This document shows positions 8,056 to 16,273 of a DNA stretch of 64,000 nt, one piece after another (within the stretch, counting starts at the first letter, position 1; the number at the start of each line of letters is the position of its first letter). Location of the stretch: the NCBI RefSeq assembly GCF_040546585.1, contig NZ_JBEPOC010000001.1, positions 1,116,001-1,180,000 on the forward strand, in the 5' to 3' direction. The notes beneath the pieces were generated by a model, which saw only the letters and a program-made list of their open reading frames with translations, made no database searches and was not told where the DNA came from. The stretch is from Marmoricola sp. OAE513. GTDB lineage: Bacteria; Actinomycetota; Actinomycetes; Propionibacteriales; Nocardioidaceae. The position numbers and the translations under genes were made by a program.

Positions 8056-8073
8056 GGCTCACGATCGTGAGCC
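8056..8073. promoter_or_regulatory. 18-bp perfect palindrome overlapping a start codon, candidate operator
   Basis: GGCTCACGATCGTGAGCC is identical to its own reverse complement. It spans the end of a TAGGCT -10-like box (8054-8059) and the GTG start at 8067, which follows that box by seven bases. A protein bound here would cover the transcription start of a leaderless gene. In the RNA it could also fold and hide the start codon. The binding protein is unknown. Confidence 0.6.
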
Positions 8074-9722
8074 TTCCGCTGATCGTGCTGTGCGCGCCCG
8101 AGAACCGTGACGTCCTCGCCGACGAGTTCAGCCGCTACTCCCGCGACTACGAGATCCGCACCACCGCCTCCGCGCAGGAGACCGCCGAGCTGCTCACCCG
8201 GGCCCGCGCCGACGGCGAGGCCGTAGCCCTGCTGGTCACCGAGTCCCGGCTGCCCGACAGCGAGGTGCACCCGGCCCTGCACGTCTGGCGCGGGATCGTG
8301 CCGACCGCCCGCCGGATCGTGGCGGCGCACTGGAACCACTTCATGGAGGACGCCGACCAGCTCCGCCCGGGGCTGGCCACCGGCAAGTACGACGCGTTCC
8401 TGCTGACTCCGCGCGGGGCCCGGGACGAGGAGTTCCACACCGCGATCACCGAGCTGCTGTCCGACTGGGGGTCGACGGTCGCCGCCCCCGAGGTGGTCGC
8501 GGTCGAGGTGCTCAGCCCGCCGCGCAACCACGTCGTGGCGGGCATCCGGGACTTCCTCGACCGGATGGGCATGCCCAGCGCGGTCGTCGACCCGACGTCC
8601 GAACGCGGCCGCGAGCTGCTCGCGACGTACGACGGCGAGCACGTCTTCCCGCTCGTCTCGCGCGCCAACCGTCCCCTCGCCCCGGTCCTGACGGTCCGTG
8701 ACGTCGCCGCGCTGATCTACGGGACACCGGGCGACATCGAGGTCGACACCGTGGTGGACCTGGTCGTCCTGGGCGCCGGGCCGGCCGGCCTGGCCGCCGC
8801 CGTGTACGGGTCTTCCGAGGGCCTGTCCACCGTGGTCATCGAGTCCGAGGCGATCGGCGGGCAGGCAGGCACCAGCTCGATGATCCGGAACTACCTCGGC
8901 TTCCCCCGCGGCATCTCCGGGATGCGCCTGGCCCAGCGCGCCCGCAACCAGGCGATCCGCTTCGGCACCCGGTTCTTCACCGGATGGCCGGTGACCGCCC
9001 TCGTCCCCGGCGAGCCGGGACAGCCCCACCGGGTGTGCACCGAGGGCGGGGACGTCCTGGCACGGGCCGTGGTGATCTCGACCGGGGTCGACTACCGACG
9101 ACTCGGCATCGCCGCACTCGACGAGCTGGTCGGGCACGGGGTCCACTACGGCGCTGCGGTGAGCGCCGCCCGCGAGCTCGACGGGTACGACGTCGTCGTG
9201 GTCGGTGGAGGCAACTCGGCCGGACAGGCAGCCATCCACCTGGCCCGGTTCGCGCGGTCGGTGACCATCATGATCCGCCGCCCCGACCTGTCGGAGACGA
9301 TGTCGGACTACCTGATCCGGGAGATCTCCTACAACGACGTGATCTCGGTGCAGCCGTGCGCCCAGGTCGTCGACGGCGGAGGCGACGAGCGGCTGCAGTG
9401 GATCGACGTCCTCGACCTGAACACCGAGCAGGTCACCCGACGCGAGGTAGCCGGCCTGTTCCTGCTGCTGGGCGCGGACCCCGGCTGCGACTGGCTGCCG
9501 GACGACATCTGCCGCGACGAGCGGGGCTTCGTCCTCGCTGGCCGGGACATCCCGCAGCACCTGTGGCGTGACGGCGTACCCCCGGCCAACCTCGAGACGT
9601 GCGTTCCCGGGATCTTCGCCGCCGGCGACGTCCGGGGCGGCTCGATGAAGCGCGTCGCGGCCGCCTCCGGCGAGGGCGCGTCGGTGGTCCCGCTCGTGCA
9701 CAGCTACCTGAACGGCGTCTAG
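8067..9722 (+). CDS. FAD-dependent pyridine nucleotide-disulfide oxidoreductase-like protein with degenerate receiver domain
   Basis: The 551-residue protein has three parts. Residues 1-135 resemble a response-regulator receiver domain, but the phospho-acceptor position reads [10 protein letters not shown], with Glu59 where Asp is expected, and the acidic N-terminal pair is missing. Residues 140-222 look like a glutaredoxin/thioredoxin-fold segment without a CxxC. Residues 230-551 form a thioredoxin-reductase-like module: FAD site GAGPAG (236-241), NADPH site [10 protein letters not shown] (380-389) and [12 protein letters not shown] near the end. The position of the redox CxxC (about 362-369) reads YGAAVSAA, so disulfide reductase chemistry is not expected. 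The gene is leaderless, with a palindrome at its start, and ends overlapping truA by 4 bp. Confidence 0.8.
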   Translation: MSLPLIVLCAPENRDVLADEFSRYSRDYEIRTTASAQETAELLTRARADGEAVALLVTESRLPDSEVHPALHVWRGIVPTARRIVAAHWNHFMEDADQLRPGLATGKYDAFLLTPRGARDEEFHTAITELLSDWGSTVAAPEVVAVEVLSPPRNHVVAGIRDFLDRMGMPSAVVDPTSERGRELLATYDGEHVFPLVSRANRPLAPVLTVRDVAALIYGTPGDIEVDTVVDLVVLGAGPAGLAAAVYGSSEGLSTVVIESEAIGGQAGTSSMIRNYLGFPRGISGMRLAQRARNQAIRFGTRFFTGWPVTALVPGEPGQPHRVCTEGGDVLARAVVISTGVDYRRLGIAALDELVGHGVHYGAAVSAARELDGYDVVVVGGGNSAGQAAIHLARFARSVTIMIRRPDLSETMSDYLIREISYNDVISVQPCAQVVDGGGDERLQWIDVLDLNTEQVTRREVAGLFLLLGADPGCDWLPDDICRDERGFVLAGRDIPQHLWRDGVPPANLETCVPGIFAAGDVRGGSMKRVAAASGEGASVVPLVHSYLNGV

Positions 9723-10549
9723 TCCCCCAGGGTCCGCCGTCGACGCGCACCCGTCGCCTGGGCTTCCAGATCGGCGTCCTCGGGGTAGGCGACCTCTTCC
9801 AGCGTGAGCCCGTGCGCGTGCGCGACGATGATCGCGGAGTCGCGCTCCTTCGCGGACAGCACCTCGGCCAACCAGGCCGCTTCGCGCCGTCCCTCCCCGA
9901 CGACGGTCAGCGCGCCCACCAGCGAGCGGACCATGCTGTGGCAGAAGGCGTCCGCCTGGACCGTCGCCACCAGGATGCCGTCCACGCGCTCCCACCCCAG
10001 ACCGGTCAGCGACCTGATCGTGGTGGCCCCGGCACGCTTCTTGCAGAAGGCCGCGAAGTCGTGGAGACCGAGCAGGTGGGCGGAGGCCTCGTTCATCGCA
10101 TCCAGGTCCAGCGCCCGCGGCCAGGCGACCACGTGGCTGCGCGACAGCGGGTCGACCAGTGCGGGGTCGTCGGCGATCCGGTAGGCGTAGCGGCGCCAGA
10201 GCGCTCCGAACCGGGCGTCGAAACCAGCCGGCGCCTCGGCGACCCGGTGCAACCGGACGTCAGCGGCGACGACGCCGTTGACCCGGCGCAGCAGCGCGTC
10301 GGTCGAGGCGGGCTCGGCCCTGGTCGACATCCGGTCGAGCGCGTCGTCGTCGAGGTCGACGTGTGCCACCTGACCCCGGGCGTGCACACCGGTGTCGGTA
10401 CGGCCGGCCACGGTCAGCGTCGTTCCGCTGGTGCGCAGCACCGTGTCGAGCGCGGCCTCCAGCTCGCCCTGCACGGTGCGCAGGCCAGGCTGCCGGGCCC
10501 AGCCGTGGAAGGCGGAGCCGTCGTAGGCGAGATCCAGGCGCAGTCGCAC
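9719..10549 (-). CDS. truA: tRNA pseudouridine synthase A
   Basis: The 276-residue protein converts uridines 38-40 of the tRNA anticodon stem to pseudouridine. The catalytic motif [14 protein letters not shown] contains the essential Asp. The start [20 protein letters not shown] and the later RRYAYRI and [17 protein letters not shown] segments are typical. The start is a GTG at 10549. In many actinobacteria truA follows rplQ directly. Here the same order is kept on the minus strand, but two plus-strand genes lie between them. The C-terminal residues are Arg-rich and their end overlaps the convergent flavoprotein gene by 4 bp. Confidence 0.95.
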   Translation of the reverse strand: MRLRLDLAYDGSAFHGWARQPGLRTVQGELEAALDTVLRTSGTTLTVAGRTDTGVHARGQVAHVDLDDDALDRMSTRAEPASTDALLRRVNGVVAADVRLHRVAEAPAGFDARFGALWRRYAYRIADDPALVDPLSRSHVVAWPRALDLDAMNEASAHLLGLHDFAAFCKKRAGATTIRSLTGLGWERVDGILVATVQADAFCHSMVRSLVGALTVVGEGRREAAWLAEVLSAKERDSAIIVAHAHGLTLEEVAYPEDADLEAQATGARRRRTLGD

Positions 10550-10661
10550 GCAGACATCATGCCGTGCGGCGCCGTGCCGGTGACCCCCGCCCGGCGCATG
10601 TCCGCTTGATGTGCTTTAGTTGCGGTTCCTCCCTCCCGCCACCACGAGGAGAGGGAGCAGC

Positions 10662-11504
10662 ATGCCCAGGATCGATGCAGCACGGGAAGCACTGGCCGAG
10701 GGAGGCGTTGCCGAGCTGGTCCGCCGGACCCGGCTCTGGTCAGCAGGCAAGATCTACCCCGGCGTCATGCCGCGGCCGCGACCGAAGCGGCCCCGGGTGC
10801 GTCCAGCGCCCACACCGTCAGCCCGCGACGTCGGGCACGCAGCGGCGCTCGCCTGGTTCGACGAGCGCCGATCCACCTACGAGCGACTCGCGACCGCGGT
10901 CGCCCCGTACGTCGACCCGGAGGGCGTTTTCTTCGACGTCGGCGCGAACATCGGCTACTTCACCCGGACCCTCGCGGAGCAGACCGGCTTCCGCGGGACG
11001 GCGCACCTCTTCGAGCCCGTCCCTCACCTCGTCGGCCTGTGCGCACAGACGCTGGCCGGTGCGCCGTACGAGTCGGTGGTGCACGCGTTCGGCCTCAGCG
11101 ACACCGACGCCACCTTGGACCTGTACCTCAGTGCCGACGGCAACCTGGGGTGGAACACGATGGTGGCCGCGAAGGCGACCCCGGGGATGGTCCGCACCGA
11201 GATCGAGGTGCGCTCCTGGGCGAGCAGCGGCGTCACCGACGTCCCGACATTCATCAAGATCGACGTCGAGGGTGCCGAGCACCGCGTCCTGACCGGCTTG
11301 CTGCCGGCGCTGCGGACGTGGACGCGCCGCCCGGCCATCCTGTGCGAGATCGGCTGGGGCACCACGCACCCCGACTGGACCGACGAGCTGGCCGCCTTCG
11401 CCGCGATGACCGCGATCGGCTACCGGATCGTCGACCTCGACGGCCGACCGATCGACGTCGCTACCCTGACCAGGACCACCGACGTGCTCTTCCTGCCGTC
11501 CTGA
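10662..11504 (+). CDS. FkbM family SAM-dependent methyltransferase
   Basis: The 280-residue protein starts at the ATG at 10662, which follows a GAGGAGAGGGAG ribosome binding site. An upstream in-frame ATG at 10620 lacks one. The methyltransferase core has motif I FFDVGANIGYFTRTL, an acidic strand-two end LFEPVPH and the FkbM signature FIKIDVEGAEHRVL. FkbM-type enzymes usually O-methylate sugars or polyketides, but the substrate cannot be read from sequence. About 70 basic, Pro-rich residues precede the domain. With the next gene it forms a two-gene plus-strand cassette between truA and rplQ. Confidence 0.85.
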   Translation: MPRIDAAREALAEGGVAELVRRTRLWSAGKIYPGVMPRPRPKRPRVRPAPTPSARDVGHAAALAWFDERRSTYERLATAVAPYVDPEGVFFDVGANIGYFTRTLAEQTGFRGTAHLFEPVPHLVGLCAQTLAGAPYESVVHAFGLSDTDATLDLYLSADGNLGWNTMVAAKATPGMVRTEIEVRSWASSGVTDVPTFIKIDVEGAEHRVLTGLLPALRTWTRRPAILCEIGWGTTHPDWTDELAAFAAMTAIGYRIVDLDGRPIDVATLTRTTDVLFLPS

Positions 11505-11523
11505 CCTCGATCCCAGGAGCCTG

Positions 11524-12120
11524 ATGTCCCGCTACCCGTTCGGGAAGATCCTCAGGCTCCTGGTCGGCTGCGTCGTGCTCGGGGTCGGCGTCGGGCTGCT
11601 GCTCACCGCCGACCTCGGCTCGGACGGCTACTCGACCCTGGTCAGCGGGGTCGCCCGGGTCAGCGACTGGGAGTTCGTGGTCGCCAACGTCCTGGTCAGC
11701 GCGGTCTTCCTGGCCGCGGCTGCGGTACGTCGGGTGCTGCCCGACGTCGGCACCGTGGTGCAGATCGTCGTGGTCGGGCTGACGGTCTCGGTCGTCCTGG
11801 ACGCGCTGGAGACCCCGGGGTCGCTGCTCGGTCGTGGCGCCTGCCTGGCTGTCGCTCTCCCGGTGCTGGCAGTCGGCATCGCCGTCTACCTCGGCACCCA
11901 CCTCGGCGCCGGGCCGGCGGAGGGTGCCGCCCAGGCGTGGGACCCGCCACTGCCGTTCCGTTGGTCCTACTCGGCCCTCCAGGCCGGTTGCGCCGTCACG
12001 GGGTGGCTCCTGGGCGCGTCGGTGGGCGTCGGGACCGCGCTCGTGATCCTGCTCCTCGGTCCCACGGTGGACGCAGCAGCGCGGGTGCTGCGCGTCGACC
12101 TGAGCGCCGACAAGACCTGA
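11524..12120 (+). CDS. YczE/YitT-like integral membrane protein
   Basis: The 198-residue protein has about five membrane helices. The opening ILRLLVGCVVLGVGVGLLLTADLGSDGYSTL and the central YLGTHLGAGPAEG motif match the YczE family of Gram-positive bacteria, whose molecular function is not known. The ATG at 11524 is preceded by CCCAGGAGCCTG, which gives an AGGAG binding site. The gene follows the FkbM gene by 19 nt and is probably co-transcribed with it. A strong hairpin follows directly after the stop. Confidence 0.75.
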   Translation: MSRYPFGKILRLLVGCVVLGVGVGLLLTADLGSDGYSTLVSGVARVSDWEFVVANVLVSAVFLAAAAVRRVLPDVGTVVQIVVVGLTVSVVLDALETPGSLLGRGACLAVALPVLAVGIAVYLGTHLGAGPAEGAAQAWDPPLPFRWSYSALQAGCAVTGWLLGASVGVGTALVILLLGPTVDAAARVLRVDLSADKT

Positions 12121-12130
12121 GCAGAAGCAC

Positions 12131-12164
12131 GAAGGCCCGCCACCCTCGCGGGTGACGGGCCTTC
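12131..12164. terminator. Bidirectional hairpin terminator between the YczE-like gene and rplQ
   Basis: GAAGGCCCG pairs perfectly with CGGGCCTTC, and inside that CACCC pairs with GGGTG after one C/A mismatch, around a TCGC loop. It lies 10 nt after the plus-strand stop and 14 nt after the minus-strand rplQ stop, so it can serve both convergent transcripts. There is no U-tract, as is usual for high-GC actinobacteria. Confidence 0.85.
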
Positions 12165-12178
12165 GACCGAGCGTGGGC

Positions 12179-12760
12179 TCAGGCTTCGGGCTTCTCGTCA
12201 GCAGCCTCGTCAGTAGCCTCGTCCGTGGCGGCCTCCGGGGCCTCCTCCGTCTCGGCAACCTCCGTCTCGGCAACCTCCGTCTCGGCAACCTCAGCCTCGG
12301 GGGCCTCGGTCTCCTCGACGACGTCCTCGACCGGGGTCTCCTCGGCCTTCGGAGCAGCGGCCGGAGCAGCCTTCTCCTTCTTGGCCTTCGGGTTCGCCCT
12401 GTACGCCTCGGTCACGAGCTCGATGACGGCCATGGGCGCGTTGTCACCCTTGCGGGGACCGAGCTTCGTGATGCGGGTGTAGCCACCGGGACGCTCCGCG
12501 AAGGTCGGGGCGATGTCCGCGAACAGGGTGTGCACGACGGACTTGTCGCGAACGGTCTTGAGGACCTCGCGACGGTTGTGCAGGTCGCCCTTCTTGGCCT
12601 TGGTGATCAGCTTCTCCGCGAGCGGGCGCAGCGTGCGCGCCTTCGCCTCGGTGGTGGTGATCCGACCGTGCTCGAACAGGGCGGTGGCCAGGTTCGACAG
12701 GATCAGGCGCTGGTGGGCCGGGCTACCGCCGAGGCGGGCACCCTTCTTGGGAGTAGGCAT
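12179..12760 (-). CDS. rplQ: 50S ribosomal protein L17 with long acidic C-terminal tail
   Basis: The first 122 or so residues are standard L17 ([62 protein letters not shown]), which binds 23S rRNA near the tunnel exit. The remaining 70 residues are an Ala/Glu/Thr-rich tail that includes three consecutive AETEV units. Many actinobacterial L17 proteins have a tail, but its role is unknown. rplQ is the last gene of the alpha operon. It is 106 nt from rpoA, with a perfect hairpin in the gap. Confidence 0.97.
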   Translation of the reverse strand: MPTPKKGARLGGSPAHQRLILSNLATALFEHGRITTTEAKARTLRPLAEKLITKAKKGDLHNRREVLKTVRDKSVVHTLFADIAPTFAERPGGYTRITKLGPRKGDNAPMAVIELVTEAYRANPKAKKEKAAPAAAPKAEETPVEDVVEETEAPEAEVAETEVAETEVAETEEAPEAATDEATDEAADEKPEA

Positions 12761-12818
12761 TGCTTCTCTCGTTTCTCCCGAGCCGTATCAGGTACTCGGA
12801 TAGATGGTGCTTGTCGGC

Positions 12819-12856
12819 CGATCGAGCGTGGTCGGGATCTCGTCCACGCTCGATCG
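12819..12856 (-). promoter_or_regulatory. Perfect 13-bp hairpin in the rpoA-rplQ intercistronic gap
   Basis: CGATCGAGCGTGG at 12819-12831 pairs exactly with CCACGCTCGATCG at 12844-12856 around a 12-nt loop. It lies 10 nt after the rpoA stop and 59 nt before the rplQ start. It could slow 3'-5' RNA decay after rpoA, act as an RNase processing site, or be a partial terminator that lowers rplQ. There is no U-tract. Confidence 0.7.
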
Positions 12857-12866
12857 CCCAGGGATG

Positions 12867-13880
12867 TCAGTACTGCTCGTCCTCGACGAACGAGTCGTCG
12901 TCATCGTCGTACGCCGCGAGGGCGGTGGCCGGGTCGAAACCGGGCGCGCTGTCCTTGAGGGACAGACCCATCTCGACGAGCTTGGCCTTGACCTCGTCGA
13001 TCGACTTCGCACCGAAGTTACGGATGTCGAGCAGGTCCTGCTCCGAACGGCCGACGAGCTCGCCCACGGTGTGGATGCCCTCGCGCTTGAGGCAGTTGTA
13101 GGAACGGACGGTGAGGTTCAGGTCCTCGACCGGCATGGCCAGGTCCTGGGCCAGCTGCTCGTCGACCGGCGACGGGCCGATGTCGATGCCCTCGGCCTCG
13201 ACGTTCAGCTCACGCGCCAGACCGAACAGCTCGACCAGCGTCTTGCCGGCCGACGCGATCGCGTCACGGGGACGGATCGAGGACTTGGTCTCGACGTCGA
13301 TGACGAGCTTGTCGAAGTCGGTGCGCTGCTCGACTCGGGTGGCCTCGACCTTGTAGGTCACCTTGAGCACGGGCGAGTAGATCGAGTCGACCGGGATCCG
13401 GCCGATCTCGTTGTCCGCACCCTTGTTCTGGACCGAGCTGACGTAGCCGCGGCCGCGCTCGACGACGAGCTCGAGCTCGAGCTTGCCCTTGTCGTTCAGC
13501 GTCGCGATCTGCAGGTCCGGGTTGTGCACCTCGACACCGGCCGGCGGCGCGATGTCAGCGGCGGTGACGGCACCCGCGCCCTGCTTGCGCAGGTACATGG
13601 TGACCGGCTCGTCGTGCTCCGAGGAGACGACCAGACCCTTGAGGTTCAGGATGATCTCGGTGACGTCTTCCTTGACGCCCTCGATGGTGGAGAACTCGTG
13701 CAGAGCCGTGTCCACCTTGATGCTGGTGACCGAGGCCCCCGGGATCGAGGAGAGCAGGGTGCGACGGAGCGAGTTGCCGAGCGTGTAGCCGAAGCCAGGC
13801 TCCAGCGGTTCGATCACGAAACGCGAACGGAACTCGTCAACGGCCTCTTCCGACAGGGTCGGGCGCTGTGCGATGAGCAC
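12867..13880 (-). CDS. rpoA: DNA-directed RNA polymerase subunit alpha
   Basis: The 337-residue protein has the usual N-terminal dimerisation domain ([28 protein letters not shown]) that starts polymerase assembly. The C-terminal domain (about 250-320, [45 protein letters not shown], helix-hairpin-helix) contacts UP elements and activators. The tail ends with an acidic [13 protein letters not shown] stretch. The length is normal for actinobacteria. It is in the alpha operon between rpsD and rplQ, with 82 nt after rpsD that hold a short hairpin. Confidence 0.98.
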   Translation of the reverse strand: MLIAQRPTLSEEAVDEFRSRFVIEPLEPGFGYTLGNSLRRTLLSSIPGASVTSIKVDTALHEFSTIEGVKEDVTEIILNLKGLVVSSEHDEPVTMYLRKQGAGAVTAADIAPPAGVEVHNPDLQIATLNDKGKLELELVVERGRGYVSSVQNKGADNEIGRIPVDSIYSPVLKVTYKVEATRVEQRTDFDKLVIDVETKSSIRPRDAIASAGKTLVELFGLARELNVEAEGIDIGPSPVDEQLAQDLAMPVEDLNLTVRSYNCLKREGIHTVGELVGRSEQDLLDIRNFGAKSIDEVKAKLVEMGLSLKDSAPGFDPATALAAYDDDDDSFVEDEQY

Positions 13881-13895
13881 TGGTGATTTCCTTTC

Positions 13896-13923
13896 CGAGC
13901 CCCACCTCTATTTGAAGGGCTCG
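13896..13923 (-). promoter_or_regulatory. Short hairpin upstream of rpoA
   Basis: CGAGCCC at 13896-13902 pairs with GGGCTCG at 13917-13923 around a 14-nt AT-richer loop. It ends 16 nt before the rpoA start codon, so it borders the ribosome binding region. A role in tuning rpoA translation is possible, but seven base pairs could arise by chance. Confidence 0.4.
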
Positions 13924-13962
13924 AACTCACTGTGGGTGGTGGGTTGCTGTGAAGCGGGGTGA

Positions 13963-14571
13963 CTACTTCTTCGAGTAGTACTCGACGATGAGCTGCTCCT
14001 GGACCGGCAGGTCGATCTGCGCACGGACCGGGACAGAGTGCACGAGCACGCGCATCCGGTTCGGGAGCGCCTCGAGCCAGGCCGGGACGATCCGCTCGCC
14101 GTGGGTCTCGCGAGCCACGATGAACGGGGTCATCTCCAGGCTCTTCTCCCGGACGTCGATGACGTCGTGGGCCGAGACCTGGTACGACGGGATGTCGACC
14201 TTCTTGCCGTTGACCAGGAAGTGGCCGTGGACGACCAGCTGCCGGGCGTGACGACGCGTGCGGGCGAAGCCGGCACGGTAGACGACGTTGTCCAGGCGGA
14301 GCTCGAGGAGCTGCAGCAGGTTGTCACCGGTCTTGCCGGAACGACGGGCAGCGATCTCGTAGTACTTGTGGAACTGCTTCTCCATCACGCCGTAGGTGAA
14401 GCGCGCCTTCTGCTTCTCCTGCAGCTGGTTGCGGTACTCGCTCTCCTTGATCCGCGCACGTCCGTGCTGGCCGGGAGCGTAGGGACGCTTCTCGAAAGCT
14501 GCGTCGCCACCGACGAGGTCGACACCGAGACGGCGCGACTTCTTGGTCATGGGTCCGGTGTAACGGGCCAT
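13963..14571 (-). CDS. rpsD: 30S ribosomal protein S4
   Basis: The 202-residue protein starts MARYTGPMTKKSRRLGVDLV and contains the S4 RNA-binding domain (RLDNVVYRAGFARTRRHARQLVVHGHFLVNG). It has no cysteines in the N-terminal region, so it is the zinc-free form of S4. S4 nucleates 30S assembly and, with S5, lines the mRNA entry channel. In other bacteria it represses the alpha operon by binding its leader. No such pseudoknot could be judged here. Confidence 0.98.
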   Translation of the reverse strand: MARYTGPMTKKSRRLGVDLVGGDAAFEKRPYAPGQHGRARIKESEYRNQLQEKQKARFTYGVMEKQFHKYYEIAARRSGKTGDNLLQLLELRLDNVVYRAGFARTRRHARQLVVHGHFLVNGKKVDIPSYQVSAHDVIDVREKSLEMTPFIVARETHGERIVPAWLEALPNRMRVLVHSVPVRAQIDLPVQEQLIVEYYSKK

Positions 14572-14600
14572 TTCTGATCAGTCTCCTTCTGGGTCTCGGG

Positions 14601-15008
14601 TCAGACGCGCCGGCGCTTGGGCGGGCGGCAACCGTTGTGGGGGGTGGGCGTGACGTCCTGGATGGTGCCGACCTCGAGGCCGATGGCACCGAGCGAACGG
14701 ATGGCGGTCTCGCGACCGGAACCCGGGCCCTTGACGAAGACGTCGATCTTCTTCATGCCGTGGTCCATCGCACGACGACCGGCTGCCTCGGCAGCCATCT
14801 GGGCGGCGTACGGGGTGGACTTGCGCGAGCCCTTGAAGCCGACGGTGCCGGCAGAGGCCCACGAGATGACCGCCCCGGTGGGGTCGGTGATCGTGACGAT
14901 GGTGTTGTTGAACGTGCTCTTGATGTGGGCTTCGCCCTGAGCGATGTTCTTCTTCTCCTTGCGGCGGATCTTCTTCGCGCCGGCCGCGGTGCGGCTCTTG
15001 GGAGGCAT
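14601..15008 (-). CDS. rpsK: 30S ribosomal protein S11
   Basis: The 135-residue protein has the standard S11 core ([64 protein letters not shown]). S11 forms the 30S platform near the mRNA exit and the Shine-Dalgarno helix. It lies 29 nt before rpsD and 73 nt after rpsM in the alpha operon. Confidence 0.98.
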   Translation of the reverse strand: MPPKSRTAAGAKKIRRKEKKNIAQGEAHIKSTFNNTIVTITDPTGAVISWASAGTVGFKGSRKSTPYAAQMAAEAAGRRAMDHGMKKIDVFVKGPGSGRETAIRSLGAIGLEVGTIQDVTPTPHNGCRPPKRRRV

Positions 15009-15081
15009 GCAGTTCTCCTGTGTTAGCTGGTCTGGAAGTTCGAGGTGTGGAGGTCAGCGACGGGTTGCCGGAGGCAACGGG

Positions 15082-15456
15082 TCACTTGGCCTTCTTCTTG
15101 CCGGCGACAGTCCGCTTCGGACCCTTGCGGGTACGAGCGTTGGTCTTGGTGCGCTGACCGCGGACCGGGAGGCCCATGCGGTGGCGGCGACCCTGGTAGC
15201 TGCCGATCTCGATCTTCCGGCGGATGTCAGCCTGGACCTCGCGACGGAGGTCACCCTCGATCTTGAAGTTGGCTTCGATCTCGTCACGGAGCTTGACCAG
15301 CTCTTCGTCACCCAGCGTGTGGACGCGCGCGTTCGGGTCGACCCCGGTGGCGGCGAGCAGCTGCTGGGCGCGGGTACGTCCGATGCCGTAGATGTAGGTA
15401 AGTGCGATCTCGATGCGCTTGTCGCGCGGGAGGTCAACACCAACAAGGCGTGCCAT
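15082..15456 (-). CDS. rpsM: 30S ribosomal protein S13
   Basis: The 124-residue protein starts [20 protein letters not shown] and has the helix-hairpin-helix [14 protein letters not shown] and the C-terminal [21 protein letters not shown] tail that reaches the P-site tRNA. S13 forms the head bridges to the 50S subunit. A 165-nt gap separates it from rpmJ. I see only a weak five-pair hairpin (CCAGG/CCTGG) there and no other gene. Confidence 0.98.
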   Translation of the reverse strand: MARLVGVDLPRDKRIEIALTYIYGIGRTRAQQLLAATGVDPNARVHTLGDEELVKLRDEIEANFKIEGDLRREVQADIRRKIEIGSYQGRRHRMGLPVRGQRTKTNARTRKGPKRTVAGKKKAK

Positions 15457-15622
15457 GTGTATTTCCTTCGATGTTTCACGGTGGTCTGGTCGTGTCGCGT
15501 CTGGACTGGGCCGTGTTGTTCGGCGGGGCCAGCTCCGGCCATCCGTTCCGGAGGTGATTCACCAGGCTGGGCCTGGCTAAGCGATCACGTAGTGGATGTA
15601 TTCAGTTGTGGCGCTTCTGCGT

Positions 15623-15736
15623 TCAGCCCTGGCGCTGCTTGTGGCGCGGGTTCTCGCAGATCACCATGACGCGGCCGTGGCGACGGATCACCTTGCACTT
15701 GTCACAGATCGGCTTGACGCTCGGGTTGACCTTCAT
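15623..15736 (-). CDS. rpmJ: 50S ribosomal protein L36
   Basis: The 37-residue protein is encoded from the ATG at 15736 to the TGA at 15623. It starts [19 protein letters not shown] and ends with the usual basic NPRHKQRQG. The zinc ligands Cys11, Cys14, Cys27 and His32 are all present, so this is the zinc-binding (C+) form. It lies 33 nt after infA and should be co-transcribed with it. Confidence 0.97.
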   Translation of the reverse strand: MKVNPSVKPICDKCKVIRRHGRVMVICENPRHKQRQG

Positions 15737-15769
15737 GTCAGCCCTTTCTTGCTAGTTCGGCTGTTGGAC

Positions 15770-15991
15770 TCACTTGTAGCGGTAGACGATCCGACCCCGG
15801 GTGAGGTCGTACGGCGAGAGCTCCACCACGACCCGGTCCTCGGGGAGGATCCGGATGTAGTGCTGACGCATCTTGCCGCTGATGTGGGCGAGCACCTTGT
15901 GTCCGTTGGCCAGTTCGACCCGGAAAAAAGCGTTCGGAAGGGCCTCCAGCACGGAGCCCTCCATCTCGATCACGCCTTCTTTTTTCGGCAT
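15770..15991 (-). CDS. infA: Translation initiation factor IF-1
   Basis: The 73-residue OB-fold protein starts [20 protein letters not shown] and ends [16 protein letters not shown]. It binds the 30S A site during initiation. The start is debatable: a GGAGG sits only two bases before this ATG (too close for normal use) and is itself part of an in-frame GTG start at 16000 that would add MED. The family consensus favours the ATG. infA heads the minus-strand unit infA-rpmJ-rpsM-rpsK-rpsD-rpoA-rplQ, so a promoter must lie between 16000 and about 16270. A TAGATA box (minus strand, about 16017-16022) is a candidate -10, without a clear -35. Confidence 0.96.
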   Translation of the reverse strand: MPKKEGVIEMEGSVLEALPNAFFRVELANGHKVLAHISGKMRQHYIRILPEDRVVVELSPYDLTRGRIVYRYK

Positions 15992-16273
15992 GTCCTCCAC
16001 AATCTGTTGATCGTTTATCTACCGTTGACCCGGGAACCGCCTCGCACGGAGCGAGTGGACCTCGTGACGAGCCTCAGGGCGCCCAGTCCTTCGCACGCGC
16101 GCTCCAGAGAATCCCGGAGCGAGACGTGTTCAGGCAGCCGTGCAGGCACCATGAAACCCAGCCACGTTGGGCCGACGCACCAGTCTAGGGGAGACGGCGG
16201 GGTTATACCAATCCGGCGAGCGAGCCGCAGCACGGACCGGAACGAACCGGGACGTCGTGGTAGGAATCGGGTC

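Noticed and set aside
7944-9995. 683-codon minus-strand frame opposite the flavoprotein
   Set aside because: It is antisense to clear FAD and NADPH motifs and has His/Gly/Asp-rich low-complexity sequence typical of a shadow.
12225-12482. Ser/Ala-rich plus-strand frame opposite rplQ
   Set aside because: It is the complement of the Ala/Glu-rich L17 tail and has no independent support.
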